Source: Actinoplanes italicus
GTDB taxonomy: Bacteria; Actinomycetota; Actinomycetes; Mycobacteriales; Micromonosporaceae
Reading direction: 5' to 3'
Assembly: GCF_003001815.1 (NCBI RefSeq)
Contig: NZ_PVMZ01000012.1
Span: 62,001 to 126,000, forward strand
Length of the DNA stretch: 64,000 nucleotides
Shown here: positions 1 to 7,614 of the stretch, piece by piece
Numbering within the stretch: position 1 is the first letter of the stretch
Layout of the letters: every line of letters starts with the position of its first letter
Program-made: the position numbers and the translations under genes
Notes under the pieces: generated by a model
Told to the model about the DNA's origin: nothing
The model's input: the letters and a program-made list of their open reading frames with translations, nothing else
The model's database searches: none

Positions 1-235
1 GTGCGGTGGCTGCGGCGACCCAGCCGCCGGGACGGTCGGTGTTCCAGGTGTGCACGACCCGTGGCGCGGCCCGGTCGAGCGCGATCCCCCCACTGGTGTT
101 GTCGCCGGCGAGCAGCCGTACCACTCCGGATCCGCCGTTGCCTCCGGTGAGATGTGTGGCGAGTGCCGCATTGAAAGTCGCCAAACCGCATTGAGTGGGG
201 GGATAAGTGCTCAAAAACCCGTATGTCGCGGGCAT
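1..235 (-). CDS. Glycosyltransferase, N-terminal part (runs off left edge)
   Basis: The first 78 codons of a reverse-strand gene whose remainder lies outside the window. The ATG at 235-233 follows a purine-rich GGAGAGAAAGG with 7 nt spacing. The protein starts MPATYGFLSTYPPTQCGLATF; the STYPPTQCGLATF stretch is a characteristic opening of actinobacterial GT-B glycosyltransferases (GT4-like), where it forms the first acceptor-side loop. The reading frame is open to base 1 and keeps GC-rich third positions. It is followed at 161 nt by a second glycosyltransferase on the same strand, so the two probably work in the same sugar pathway. The donor and product cannot be inferred. The start and family are well supported; the rest of the protein is not visible. 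Confidence 0.72.
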   Translation of the reverse strand, partial: MPATYGFLSTYPPTQCGLATFNAALATHLTGGNGGSGVVRLLAGDNTSGGIALDRAAPRVVHTWNTDRPGGWVAAATA

Positions 236-396
236 GACTGGGCCTTTCTCTCCTCGGCCGGCTGCATACCCGCAGCACGGACTCAGCGCGCGCGGGCACG
301 GTGCCGTACACCGCGGGTGAGCGGCGCAAACGTGGTCCAGGAAAAGGCCTCGTTTAACGCGCAATTCACATTGCGACGTTAACAAGATCTAGCTAA

Positions 397-1398
397 TCAA
401 CTGATGATTTTTCGGTAAATCGCCAGGTAGTCGTCGACCATCCGTTCCGCCGAGAAGCGTTCCCGGGCGCGTGCCGAGCAGGCGGCCCGGTCTATCTCGC
501 CGATCCGTTCCACCGCGGCCACCGCCTCGTCGACGGTGTCCACCAGGCGGCCGGTGACCCCCTCGTCGACGACCTCCGGCATGGATCCCCTCCGGTACGC
601 GACGACGGGTGTCCCACACGCCATCGACTCCACCACGGAGAGCCCGAACGGCTCGGCGAACCGGATCGGGTGCAGCAGGGCCGCTCCCGACCCGAGGATG
701 GTGTCGCGTTCCTCCGGCCCGATCGAGCCGAGATAGACCACGCGATCGCCGTCGATCAACGGCTCTACGCGCTCGGCGAAATAGTCCCGGTCCTGCACGA
801 TTCCGCACATCACCAGCCGCCGGCCGGCCCGCCGGGCGATCTCGATCGCGATGTCGGTGCCCTTGTCCGGATGGATGCGCCCGAACAGGATCAGATCCTC
901 GCCCCCGGCGGCGTGGAACGGCAGACCGGCCAGATCGACGCCGTGATACACGGTGGCCAGGTAGTCGAGATCGGGGGAACGGTCACTGTCCGAGATCGAG
1001 ACGAAATGCGACCGGGCCCGCCGGTACGCCGGCAGGATGTTGCGCCCGGAGAAGCCGTGCACGGTGGTCAGCATCGTGGTTCGGCAGTGTCCCGAAAAGG
1101 CCAGCGGCAGCCAGTCCAGATGATTGTGGATCAGGTCGAACTCGGCGGACCGCTCCAGCGCGTGACTGACGTGGATCGCCTCCCAGACCCGCCCGTCGAT
1201 CTCGTCGCTCTCCTCGTAGCCGGTCGGGACCACGCCGTCGAGCGTCGCCTTGGTGACCGAATCGAGGGTCGCGAACAGCGTGACGTCGACCCCGCGGGCG
1301 GTCAGGCCCTCGGCGAGCAGGCTGGTGATCAGCTCCCAGGGGCCGTAGTGCAACGGCGGAGTGCGCCAGGCGATCGGACCCAGCAATGCGATCTTCAT
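397..1398 (-). CDS. Glycosyltransferase family 4 (GT-B fold)
   Basis: A 333-residue cytosolic GT-B enzyme transferring sugar from a nucleotide donor. The N-terminal Rossmann-like domain starts MKIALLGPIAWRTPP, with HNHLDW near residue 91 and TTVHGFSG near 111. The C-terminal domain has the donor-binding start LFGRIHPDKG near 171 and the retaining EX7E motif (E249 and E257 in AEPFGLSVVES). Length and motifs fit a compact GT4. The gene lies 161 nt beyond the partial glycosyltransferase and is divergent from the alpha-glucosidase at 1481 across an 82-nt gap, suggesting a shared control region. Acceptor and product are unknown. Confidence 0.88.
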   Translation of the reverse strand: MKIALLGPIAWRTPPLHYGPWELITSLLAEGLTARGVDVTLFATLDSVTKATLDGVVPTGYEESDEIDGRVWEAIHVSHALERSAEFDLIHNHLDWLPLAFSGHCRTTMLTTVHGFSGRNILPAYRRARSHFVSISDSDRSPDLDYLATVYHGVDLAGLPFHAAGGEDLILFGRIHPDKGTDIAIEIARRAGRRLVMCGIVQDRDYFAERVEPLIDGDRVVYLGSIGPEERDTILGSGAALLHPIRFAEPFGLSVVESMACGTPVVAYRRGSMPEVVDEGVTGRLVDTVDEAVAAVERIGEIDRAACSARARERFSAERMVDDYLAIYRKIIS

Positions 1399-1480
1399 GA
1401 CAAACCCGAACTTTCGCCCATAACCACCCGGTCAGTATGCATCCCCGGTAGCGGGCGGGTAATCGTGTTAGAGAAGACGA

Positions 1481-3163
1481 ATGACGTGGTGGAAGAAATC
1501 GGTCGTCTACCAGATCTATCCGCGCAGCTTCGCGGACTCCGACGGCGACGGCATGGGCGACCTGCGCGGCATCATCGACCACCTCGACCACCTCGCCGAG
1601 CTGGGTGTCGACGTGCTCTGGCTGTCCCCGGTGTATCCGTCGCCGCAGGATGACAACGGCTACGACATCAGTGACTACCAGGACATCGAGCCGCTCTTCG
1701 GTGATCTGGCGACCTTCGACGAGCTGCTGGCCGGCGCGCACGCCCGGAACATGAAGATCATCATGGACCTGGTGGTGAACCACAGCTCCGACGAGCACGA
1801 GTGGTTCCTGGAGAGCCGGTCGGGCACGGACAGTCCGAAACGGGACTGGTACTGGTGGCGGCCGGCCCGGCCCGGGATGGAACCGGGCACGCCGGGGGCC
1901 GAGCCGACCAACTGGGGGTCCGTCTTCGGCGGCCCGGCCTGGGAGTACGACGAGAAGACCGGTGAGTACTACCTGCACCTGTTCTCGAAGAAGCAGCCCG
2001 ACCTCAACTGGGAGAACCCGGAGGTCCGGCAGGCCGTCTACGCGATGATGCGCTGGTGGCTGGACCGGGGCGTGGACGGCTTCCGGATGGACGTCATCAA
2101 CATGATCTCCAAGGACGTGTCCCTTCCGGACGGGCGGCTCAACGCCGGATCCGCCTACGCCGACGGTTCCGAGGCGTTCATCGGCGGTCCCCGGCTGCAC
2201 GAGTTCCTTCAGGAGATGCACCGCGAGGTCTTCGAGGGCCGCGAGGGCCTGCTGACCGTGGGTGAGATGCCCGGTGTCACCGTGGAGGAGGCGATCCTGC
2301 ACACCGACCCGGACCGGCGCGAGGTCGACATGGTGTTCCAGTTCGACCACGTGTGGGTGGACCGCGGGCCGGATCCGTGGCTGCTCGTCCCGCTGCAGCT
2401 CACGCAGCTCAAGGCGATCCTCGGCCGCTGGCAGGCCGGTCTCGCCGGGGCGGGGTGGAACAGCCTCTACTGGAACAACCACGACCAGCCGCGGGTCGTC
2501 TCCCGGTACGGCGACGACAGCCCCGCCCACCGGGTCGCCTCGGCGAAGATGCTCGGCACGGTTCTGCACCTGCACCGCGGCACGCCCTACATCTATCAGG
2601 GCGAGGAACTCGGCATGACGAACTACCCGTTCGCGGACATCGACGAGTTCCGTGACATCGAGGCGCTCGGGCAGTACAAGCAGGCTCTGGAGCTCGAAGG
2701 GCGTACGCCCGAAGAGGTCTTGAAGGTCTTGCGGGCGAGAGGCCGGGACAACGCCCGCACGCCGATGCAGTGGGACGACTCGCCCAACGCCGGTTTCTCC
2801 ACCGGGACACCGTGGCTTCCGGCGAACCCGAATCACGTGGAGATCAATGCGAAGGCCCAGCGGGCCGACCCGGACTCGGTCTTCCACTGGTACCGCCGGC
2901 TCATCGAGCTGCGGAGGACCGAACCCGCGGTGGCCGAGGGCGACTTCACCATGCTGCTGCCGAACGACGAGCGCCTGTACGCCTTCACGCGCCGCCTGGG
3001 CGGCACCGAGCTGCTGGTGATCGGCAACTTCTCCGGGGTCGAGGCCCACGCCGGCATCGACGGGTGGGACGGCGCCGAGCTGGTGCTCGACAACCTGGAC
3101 AGCCCACCCGAGGGCCTGAATCTGGCCCCCTGGCAGGCCGTGGTCTATCGCCGGACAGTCTGA
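1481..3163 (+). CDS. Alpha-glucosidase / oligo-1,6-glucosidase, GH13
   Basis: A 560-residue cytosolic GH13 enzyme that hydrolyses alpha-glucosidic bonds in short oligosaccharides. It begins MTWWKKSVVYQIYPRSF, the usual opening of oligo-1,6-glucosidases. All catalytic landmarks are present: DLVVNH at 96-101, nucleophile D204 in DGFRMD, acid/base E262 in LTVGEMPG and the transition-state stabiliser D335 in WNNHDQPR. The QPDLNWENP stretch near 172 is typical of alpha-1,4/1,6-glucosidases in this subgroup. An RBS-like GAGAAGACGA precedes the ATG. The 3' end overlaps the convergent SDR gene by 19 nt. Trehalose-specific or sucrose-specific activity cannot be excluded. Confidence 0.9.
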   Translation: MTWWKKSVVYQIYPRSFADSDGDGMGDLRGIIDHLDHLAELGVDVLWLSPVYPSPQDDNGYDISDYQDIEPLFGDLATFDELLAGAHARNMKIIMDLVVNHSSDEHEWFLESRSGTDSPKRDWYWWRPARPGMEPGTPGAEPTNWGSVFGGPAWEYDEKTGEYYLHLFSKKQPDLNWENPEVRQAVYAMMRWWLDRGVDGFRMDVINMISKDVSLPDGRLNAGSAYADGSEAFIGGPRLHEFLQEMHREVFEGREGLLTVGEMPGVTVEEAILHTDPDRREVDMVFQFDHVWVDRGPDPWLLVPLQLTQLKAILGRWQAGLAGAGWNSLYWNNHDQPRVVSRYGDDSPAHRVASAKMLGTVLHLHRGTPYIYQGEELGMTNYPFADIDEFRDIEALGQYKQALELEGRTPEEVLKVLRARGRDNARTPMQWDDSPNAGFSTGTPWLPANPNHVEINAKAQRADPDSVFHWYRRLIELRRTEPAVAEGDFTMLLPNDERLYAFTRRLGGTELLVIGNFSGVEAHAGIDGWDGAELVLDNLDSPPEGLNLAPWQAVVYRRTV

Positions 3164-3936
3164 CGCATCATCACGCCGAGCGCGGCGAGCGTGACCCGCC
3201 GTCCGGCCAGCCGGCTGGCACCCATCATGATCCGGTTCCGGGTGCCGGTGATCAGGCTGGGCGGCGGGTTGCGCCGGTCCAGGGCCCTCATGGTCAGGTC
3301 GACCACGGTGTCGGCGCGCATCCGCGAGGTGCCGCCGTCGGCGCCCTGGCCGGCCACGTCGAAGAACTCGGTCTCGGTGGCGCCCGGGCACAGCGCCATC
3401 ACGCGCAGCCCGGTGCCCCGGGACTCGGCCCACAGCGCCTCGGTGAAGCTCAGCACGTACGCCTTGCTCGCCGCGTAGACCGCGAGCGTCGGGCTCGGAG
3501 CGAAACCGGCGATGCTCGCCACGTTGACCAGCACACCGCCGCCGTGCGCGCGCAGCGGGTCGATGAAGGCCCGGGTGATCTCGGTCAGGCTCGTGACGTT
3601 CAGGGTGATCTCGTCGGTGATCCGCTGCGGGTCGGCTTCGTGGAAGACGCCGTGCGTGCCGAACCCGGCGTTGTTGATCAGGCTGGTCACGTCGATCCCG
3701 CGCTCGGCGATCGCGGCCGCGAGCTTCGCGCCCGCACCCGGCTGGGCCAGGTCCATGCCGATCGTCGTGACGTTCACCCCGGGCAGTTCTGCGGCCAGAC
3801 TCTCCAGGCGGCCGGTACGCCGGGCGACGAGGACCAGGCCGGAGCCGCGGGCGGCCAGGCGGCGGGCGAAGAGTGCGCCGAGACCGGAGCTCGCTCCGGT
3901 GATCAGGGTGGTCTGGTTGCGAAAGTCGACGGCCAT
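3145..3936 (-). CDS. Short-chain dehydrogenase/reductase
   Basis: A classical SDR of about 263 residues using NAD(P)(H). It has the dinucleotide motif TGASSGLG near the N terminus, NNAG at the end of beta-4, the catalytic Ser region NVASIAGFAPS and the YAASK active-site Tyr-Lys pair. The preferred ATG is at 3936-3934 because the next upstream start at 3963 would sit almost inside the control region of the divergent TetR gene. The TetR gene is 64 nt away and is a natural candidate repressor of this SDR. Substrate unknown. Confidence 0.88.
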   Translation of the reverse strand: MAVDFRNQTTLITGASSGLGALFARRLAARGSGLVLVARRTGRLESLAAELPGVNVTTIGMDLAQPGAGAKLAAAIAERGIDVTSLINNAGFGTHGVFHEADPQRITDEITLNVTSLTEITRAFIDPLRAHGGGVLVNVASIAGFAPSPTLAVYAASKAYVLSFTEALWAESRGTGLRVMALCPGATETEFFDVAGQGADGGTSRMRADTVVDLTMRALDRRNPPPSLITGTRNRIMMGASRLAGRRVTLAALGVMMRQTVRR

Positions 3937-3987
3937 GGGTGGCACGCTATGACCATCTGGCACTCGGTGTCAATGAGGCATGGCGTG

Positions 3988-3993
3988 TAGGCT
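3988..3993 (+). promoter_or_regulatory. -10-like hexamer placing the TetR start at +1 (leaderless)
   Basis: TAGGCT lies exactly 7 nt before the ATG at 4001, with no Shine-Dalgarno between them. This matches the -10-to-start geometry of leaderless actinobacterial mRNAs and was used to choose the start. The same hexamer and spacing recur at 24200 and, with 6 nt, at 42155. Confidence 0.55.
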
Positions 3994-4000
3994 GATCGGC

Positions 4001-4588
4001 ATGTCGCTCTGGTCCCGGACCCGCAATGCCGTCTACGGCGAGATCACCCGGACCTCGATGGAACTCTTCCTGACCCGCGGTTTCGACGCCACGACGATCG
4101 ACGACATCGCGGCGGCGGCCGGCATCTCGCGGCGCTCGTTCTTCCGTTACTTCGGCACCAAGGAGGACGTCGTCCTCGGCGACCTCGCCACCCGCGGCGA
4201 CCTGATCCGGCAGGCGCTCGAGGCGCGGCCCGACGGCGAGGATCCCTGGGACGCACTCTGCGCGGCGTTGCACAGCGTGAAGGACGCGGCCTACGGGTCG
4301 GACGAGGAGATGCTCGCGGTCTTCAAGATGGTCCACCAGACACCCTCGCTGCGAGCCCGCAGCATCGAGAAACATCTGCAATGGCAGGCGATGCTCACGC
4401 CCGAGATCCGGCGGCGGCTGGGTGCCGATCCTTCAGACCCCCTGGACGTACGCGCGGAGGCGCTCGTCGCCTCGGTCCTGACCTGCCTCGACGTGGCGGG
4501 GGAGGCCTGGGGCCGTGCGGACGGCAAGGTCCCGCTGGAGGACCTGTTCGACGCCGCGGCCGCCGCGGTCCACGGCGGCTCTTCCTGA
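4001..4588 (+). CDS. TetR family transcriptional regulator
   Basis: A 195-residue TetR repressor. The N-terminal helix-turn-helix spans TTIDDIAAAAGISRRSFFRYF (split here as TTIDDIAAAAGIS and RRSFFRYF), followed by the usual FxTKEDVV boundary. The C-terminal ligand domain carries LARTRALAL-type helices without a recognisable pocket signature. It is divergent from the SDR gene at 3936, the standard arrangement for a local repressor of a dehydrogenase. The ATG at 4001 is preferred over an upstream start at 3980 because of the leaderless -10 hexamer. Effector unknown. Confidence 0.88.
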   Translation: MSLWSRTRNAVYGEITRTSMELFLTRGFDATTIDDIAAAAGISRRSFFRYFGTKEDVVLGDLATRGDLIRQALEARPDGEDPWDALCAALHSVKDAAYGSDEEMLAVFKMVHQTPSLRARSIEKHLQWQAMLTPEIRRRLGADPSDPLDVRAEALVASVLTCLDVAGEAWGRADGKVPLEDLFDAAAAAVHGGSS

Positions 4589-4715
4589 CCGGCCCGCGTG
4601 CTGCCCGGGGAGACGCTCTCAGCCGGCCCGCGCTGCCCGGGAGACGCTTCTCGCCCTGCCCGCGCGCTGCTCAGGGAAACCCTCTCACCCGGCCCGCGTG
4701 CTGCCCGGGGAGACG
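4589..4715. repeat. Four degenerate ~33-bp tandem units overlapping the AraC 3' end
   Basis: The 27-bp block at 4589-4615 recurs identically at 4689-4715, exactly 100 bp away. Two diverged copies lie between them, at about 4623-4646 and 4654-4680. The right-most copy encodes the last codons of the AraC gene (SPGSTRAG) and its stop, so the array looks like tandem duplication of that gene's 3' end. Confidence 0.7.
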
Positions 4716-5605
4716 CCGAAGGCCCGCTTGAAGGCGCGGCCGAAGGCGGCCTCCGAGCGGTATCCGAAGCGGTGCGCCACCGCGGACAACGGCTCGTCGC
4801 TGGCGCCCAGATGGGTCCGCGCCGACTGCATCCGCCAGTCGCCGAGATAGCGCATGGCCGGCTCGCCGACCAGCGCCGTGAACCGTTCGGCGAACGCCGA
4901 GCGGGACATGCCCGCCTCCCGGGCCAGTGAGACCAGGCTCCAGTCCCGGCCCGGCGCCCGGTGGATCGCCGCGAGCGCCCGCCCCACCTGCTCGTCGCGC
5001 AGCGCCGCCAGCCAGCCCTGCCGGGCCTCCGGCGCGTCGGCCAGCCACGCCCGGATCGCCTGGATGACCAGCACGTCGGCGAGCCGGGTGAGTACCGTCT
5101 CGCCGCCCGGCCGCAGCTCCTGTGCCTCCCGCGCGATCAGCCGCAGCGTGCTGTTCAGCCAGCCGGAGTCGTCGGCGTCCCAGCCGTCCAGATGCAGCAC
5201 CGGCGGGAGCTGCCTGGTGAGCCGGTCGCCGGTCGCGGTGTCGAAGCGCAGCACGCCGTAGGTGACCTGGGTCCGCTCCCCGCCGCCGCCGTGACTGAGC
5301 AGCTCGTAGCAGTCACTCAACATCTCGACCGGCAGGTCGAAGAGCGGTTCCGTGGGTACGTCCGGACCGCTGCGGAACACGTGCGGAGTGCCGTGAGGTA
5401 GCAGCGTGAGACTGCCGGCGGCCAGATGGCGCGGCTCGCTGCCGTCGATCTCCAGCCGGGCGGAACCGGCCGTGACCACGACCAGGGCCAGGCAGCCCGG
5501 CAGCGGCGGCACGGCGATGCCCCACGGGGCCGTGAGATCAGCGCGGCAGTAGAGCGTGCCGCTGAGCCGGAGCTGGTGCAGCGCCTCGCCGAGCATGTCC
5601 GTCAT
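4685..5605 (-). CDS. AraC family regulator with N-terminal cupin
   Basis: A 306-residue regulator. Residues 1-170 form a cupin-like sensor (AraC_binding type, with LPGCLALVVVTAG and LAAGSLTLLPHGTPHVF). The C-terminal ~100 residues carry two HTH motifs, seen in LVSLAREAGMSRSAFAERF and LSAVAHRFGYRSEAAFGRAF, the second being the typical AraC signature. It is divergent from the NmrA-like gene at 5719 and probably controls it. An imperfect inverted repeat lies directly at its start. The stop codon falls inside a tandemly repeated block. The ATG at 5605 is used; an internal ATG at 5596 is also possible. Confidence 0.88.
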   Translation of the reverse strand: MTDMLGEALHQLRLSGTLYCRADLTAPWGIAVPPLPGCLALVVVTAGSARLEIDGSEPRHLAAGSLTLLPHGTPHVFRSGPDVPTEPLFDLPVEMLSDCYELLSHGGGGERTQVTYGVLRFDTATGDRLTRQLPPVLHLDGWDADDSGWLNSTLRLIAREAQELRPGGETVLTRLADVLVIQAIRAWLADAPEARQGWLAALRDEQVGRALAAIHRAPGRDWSLVSLAREAGMSRSAFAERFTALVGEPAMRYLGDWRMQSARTHLGASDEPLSAVAHRFGYRSEAAFGRAFKRAFGVSPGSTRAG

Positions 5606-5607
5606 CT

Positions 5608-5637
5608 GCAGACCATCCGAATCTCTGGACGATCTGC
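5608..5637. promoter_or_regulatory. Inverted repeat between AraC and NmrA genes
   Basis: Arms GCAGACCATCC (5608-5618) and GGACGATCTGC (5627-5637) match at 9 of 11 positions around an 8-nt centre. The site abuts the AraC start and precedes the divergent gene, as expected for an autoregulatory operator. This is inference from symmetry and position. Confidence 0.45.
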
Positions 5638-5718
5638 ATCATAGCCCGGACGGTGAATGATTGAGGGTCCGGATGATCGACCGGAAACTGGAGTCACCAA
5701 CGATCCGAGGAGGACGAC

Positions 5719-6525
5719 ATGATTCTGGTGACCGGAGCCAGCGGCAAGACCGGCCGTCGCGTCATCGACCGCCTGACCGCCGAAGGCCGAGACTTCCGGG
5801 CGGTCGGGCGCAGCAGCGAGCCGCCGTTCGAGTGGGAGCGGCCGGAGACCTGGCCGGCCGTGCTCGAGGGTGCGCGGGTGGCCTACATCGTCCATCCCGA
5901 ACTCGCCGCGCCCGGGGCCGCCGAGGTGATCGCGGAGTTCGCCGCGGTCGCCGGGTCCGCCGGGGTGGAGCGCCTCGTGCTGCTCTCCGGCCGTGGCGAG
6001 AGCGGCGCCGAGGTGTCCGAGCGAGCGGTGCGGGAGTCCGGTCTGGCGTGGACCGTGGTGCGGGCCAGCTGGTTCGCGCAGAACTTCACCGAGGGCCTGC
6101 TGCACCCGGCGCCCGGCGGTGGGGTGTTCGCACTGCCGGCCGGTGAGGTCCGCGAGCCGGTCGTCGACGCCGAGGACATCGCCGACGTGGTGACCGCCGC
6201 GCTGACCGACCCCCGGCACGAGGGCCGCCTCTACGACGTCACCGGCTCGCGGCTGCTCGCGTTCGCCGAGATGGCCGACGAGATCAGCCGCGCCGCCGGG
6301 CGGCCCGTGCACTACGCCGCCATCTCGCCGGACGCGTTCCGTGAGCTGCTCACACCGCACGTCGGCCCGGCCGGCGCGGAGATGTACGTGCAGCTCTGCG
6401 CCGAGGTCTTCGACGGCCGCAACGAGAAGGCCGGCGAGGGTGTCCGGGAGGCCCTGGGCCGTGAGCCGCGCGACTTCACCGCCTTCTGCCGTGACGCCGC
6501 GGCGACCGGGGTGTGGTCCTGGTGA
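5719..6525 (+). CDS. NmrA-like NAD(P)-binding protein (atypical SDR)
   Basis: A 268-residue protein with the Rossmann motif GASGKTG at residues 6-12 and no YxxxK catalytic pair, the pattern of NmrA/NAD(P)H-binding atypical SDRs (quinone-oxidoreductase-like or redox sensors). The VLLSGRGESGAEVSE and WTVVRASWFAQNF stretches are typical. A strong ribosome site GAGGAGGACGAC precedes the ATG. The 3' end overlaps the next gene by a GTGA junction, so the two are cotranslated. Control by the divergent AraC regulator is likely. Confidence 0.85.
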   Translation: MILVTGASGKTGRRVIDRLTAEGRDFRAVGRSSEPPFEWERPETWPAVLEGARVAYIVHPELAAPGAAEVIAEFAAVAGSAGVERLVLLSGRGESGAEVSERAVRESGLAWTVVRASWFAQNFTEGLLHPAPGGGVFALPAGEVREPVVDAEDIADVVTAALTDPRHEGRLYDVTGSRLLAFAEMADEISRAAGRPVHYAAISPDAFRELLTPHVGPAGAEMYVQLCAEVFDGRNEKAGEGVREALGREPRDFTAFCRDAAATGVWSW

Positions 6526-6929
6526 CGGCGCTCGCGGCCGAGAGACAGCGGACGGACCTTGCCGCGCGGGCCGTCCTGACGGTGTCCGGGCTGGTCATCG
6601 TGCTGATCGGCGGTGCGAGCCTGATTGCGCCGGTGTGGTTCCGCGAGGCCAACGGCATCCGCATCGAGGCGGGCGCCGCCCTGCTGAGCGAGACCCGCGC
6701 GGCCGGGGCGCTGCTGCTCGCCGTCGGGGTGGTGGTGCTGCTCGGCGCGTTCGTGCCCCGACTGACCCGGACGGCCGCTGCCGCCGGTGCGATCGGTTAT
6801 CTCGCGACCGTGCTGGCCCGGCTGGTCGGCCTGGCGGTCGACGGGTCACCGGGCGGTTCGCTGCTGTTCGCCGCCGCCGTGGAACTCGCGCTCGGCCTGG
6901 CCTGCCTGCACCTGCTGCGCCCCCGCTGA
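6522..6929 (+). CDS. Small membrane protein, DUF4345-like
   Basis: About 135 residues with four hydrophobic helices and conserved short loops (APVWFREANGIRIEAG, SETRAAGALLLAVG), resembling the DUF4345 family of inner-membrane proteins of unknown function. The GTG at 6522 overlaps the preceding stop as GTGA and is preferred over GTG 6513. Cotranscription with the NmrA-like gene is expected. A long hairpin follows 2 nt after the stop. Confidence 0.7.
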   Translation: MTALAAERQRTDLAARAVLTVSGLVIVLIGGASLIAPVWFREANGIRIEAGAALLSETRAAGALLLAVGVVVLLGAFVPRLTRTAAAAGAIGYLATVLARLVGLAVDGSPGGSLLFAAAVELALGLACLHLLRPR

Positions 6930-6930
6930 A

Positions 6931-6992
6931 CCCCTGGCTGTGTCGCACCGCTGTCTCGGAGCGGCTGAGACAGCAGTGCGACACAGCCGGGG
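6931..6992. repeat. Long intergenic hairpin, family A copy 1
   Basis: Left arm 6931-6957 pairs with right arm 6967-6992 over about 25 of 26 positions; the loop is 9 nt (GGAGCGGCT). The stem core GGCTGTGTCGCAC plus GCTGTCTC recurs in three other intergenic hairpins at 28157, 42093 and 42680. The right arm is followed by GGTTTTGGG, so it may also end transcription of the DUF4345-like gene. Confidence 0.85.
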
Positions 6993-7012
6993 TTTTGGGT
7001 AAGGGCCAGAGC

Positions 7013-7507
7013 ATGACGAGTCATGTGATGCGCGGTAGGCAGGGGTCGATGTCGCCCTGGTGGGCACTGGCCGGATTCGGGGCGGCGGTGGCGGTGGCCG
7101 CCCTGCTCGGCGGACTCGGGGTGGCCGGCACCGCTGACGAGTACCAGAGCCTGAAGCAGCCGGACTGGGCGCCACCGTCCTCGGTGTTCGGGCCGGTCTG
7201 GACGGTGCTCTACGCCATGATCGCGGTGAGCGGCTGGCTCGTCTGGCGGCGTACCGGGTGGTCCTCGGCGCTCAACTTCTACGCCGTGCAGCTCGTCCTG
7301 AACGCCATCTGGACGCCGATCTTCTTCGGGTTCGGGCAATACGGGCTCGCGCTGATCGACATCGTGGTTCTCTGGGTGATGATCGGTGTCACGGTGTGGA
7401 AGTTCCGGCCGGTCTCCCGGGCCGCGGCGGGACTGCTGCTGCCGTACTGGGCGTGGGTCACCTTCGCCACCGCGCTCAACGCCTCGATCTGGCTGGCCAA
7501 CCGATAA
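7013..7507 (+). CDS. TspO/MBR family protein
   Basis: A five-helix membrane protein binding tetrapyrroles or similar ligands in the family. The diagnostic WAPPSSVFGPVWTVLY loop follows helix 1, and conserved aromatic residues (FGQYG, YWAWVTFATALN) occur in helices 4-5. The ATG at 7013 gives 164 residues; an internal ATG at 7049 (MSPWWALAG, 152 residues) would remove a short polar extension and is closer to the usual family length. It lies directly downstream of the long hairpin. Confidence 0.88.
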   Translation: MTSHVMRGRQGSMSPWWALAGFGAAVAVAALLGGLGVAGTADEYQSLKQPDWAPPSSVFGPVWTVLYAMIAVSGWLVWRRTGWSSALNFYAVQLVLNAIWTPIFFGFGQYGLALIDIVVLWVMIGVTVWKFRPVSRAAAGLLLPYWAWVTFATALNASIWLANR

Positions 7508-7614
7508 GTCTGAACTTTTTTCACCAAAAGTCCCATCTGTCTCGGCGGTAACCGGCAGGGTGGCTCTTGGTCACCGGGCGCATCCCGAAATGCCGGTGGC
7601 CGGGGGAGTCTCAC

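Noticed and set aside
983-3433. 816-codon reverse frame opposite the alpha-glucosidase
   Set aside because: Antisense shadow; the forward protein has every GH13 catalytic motif.
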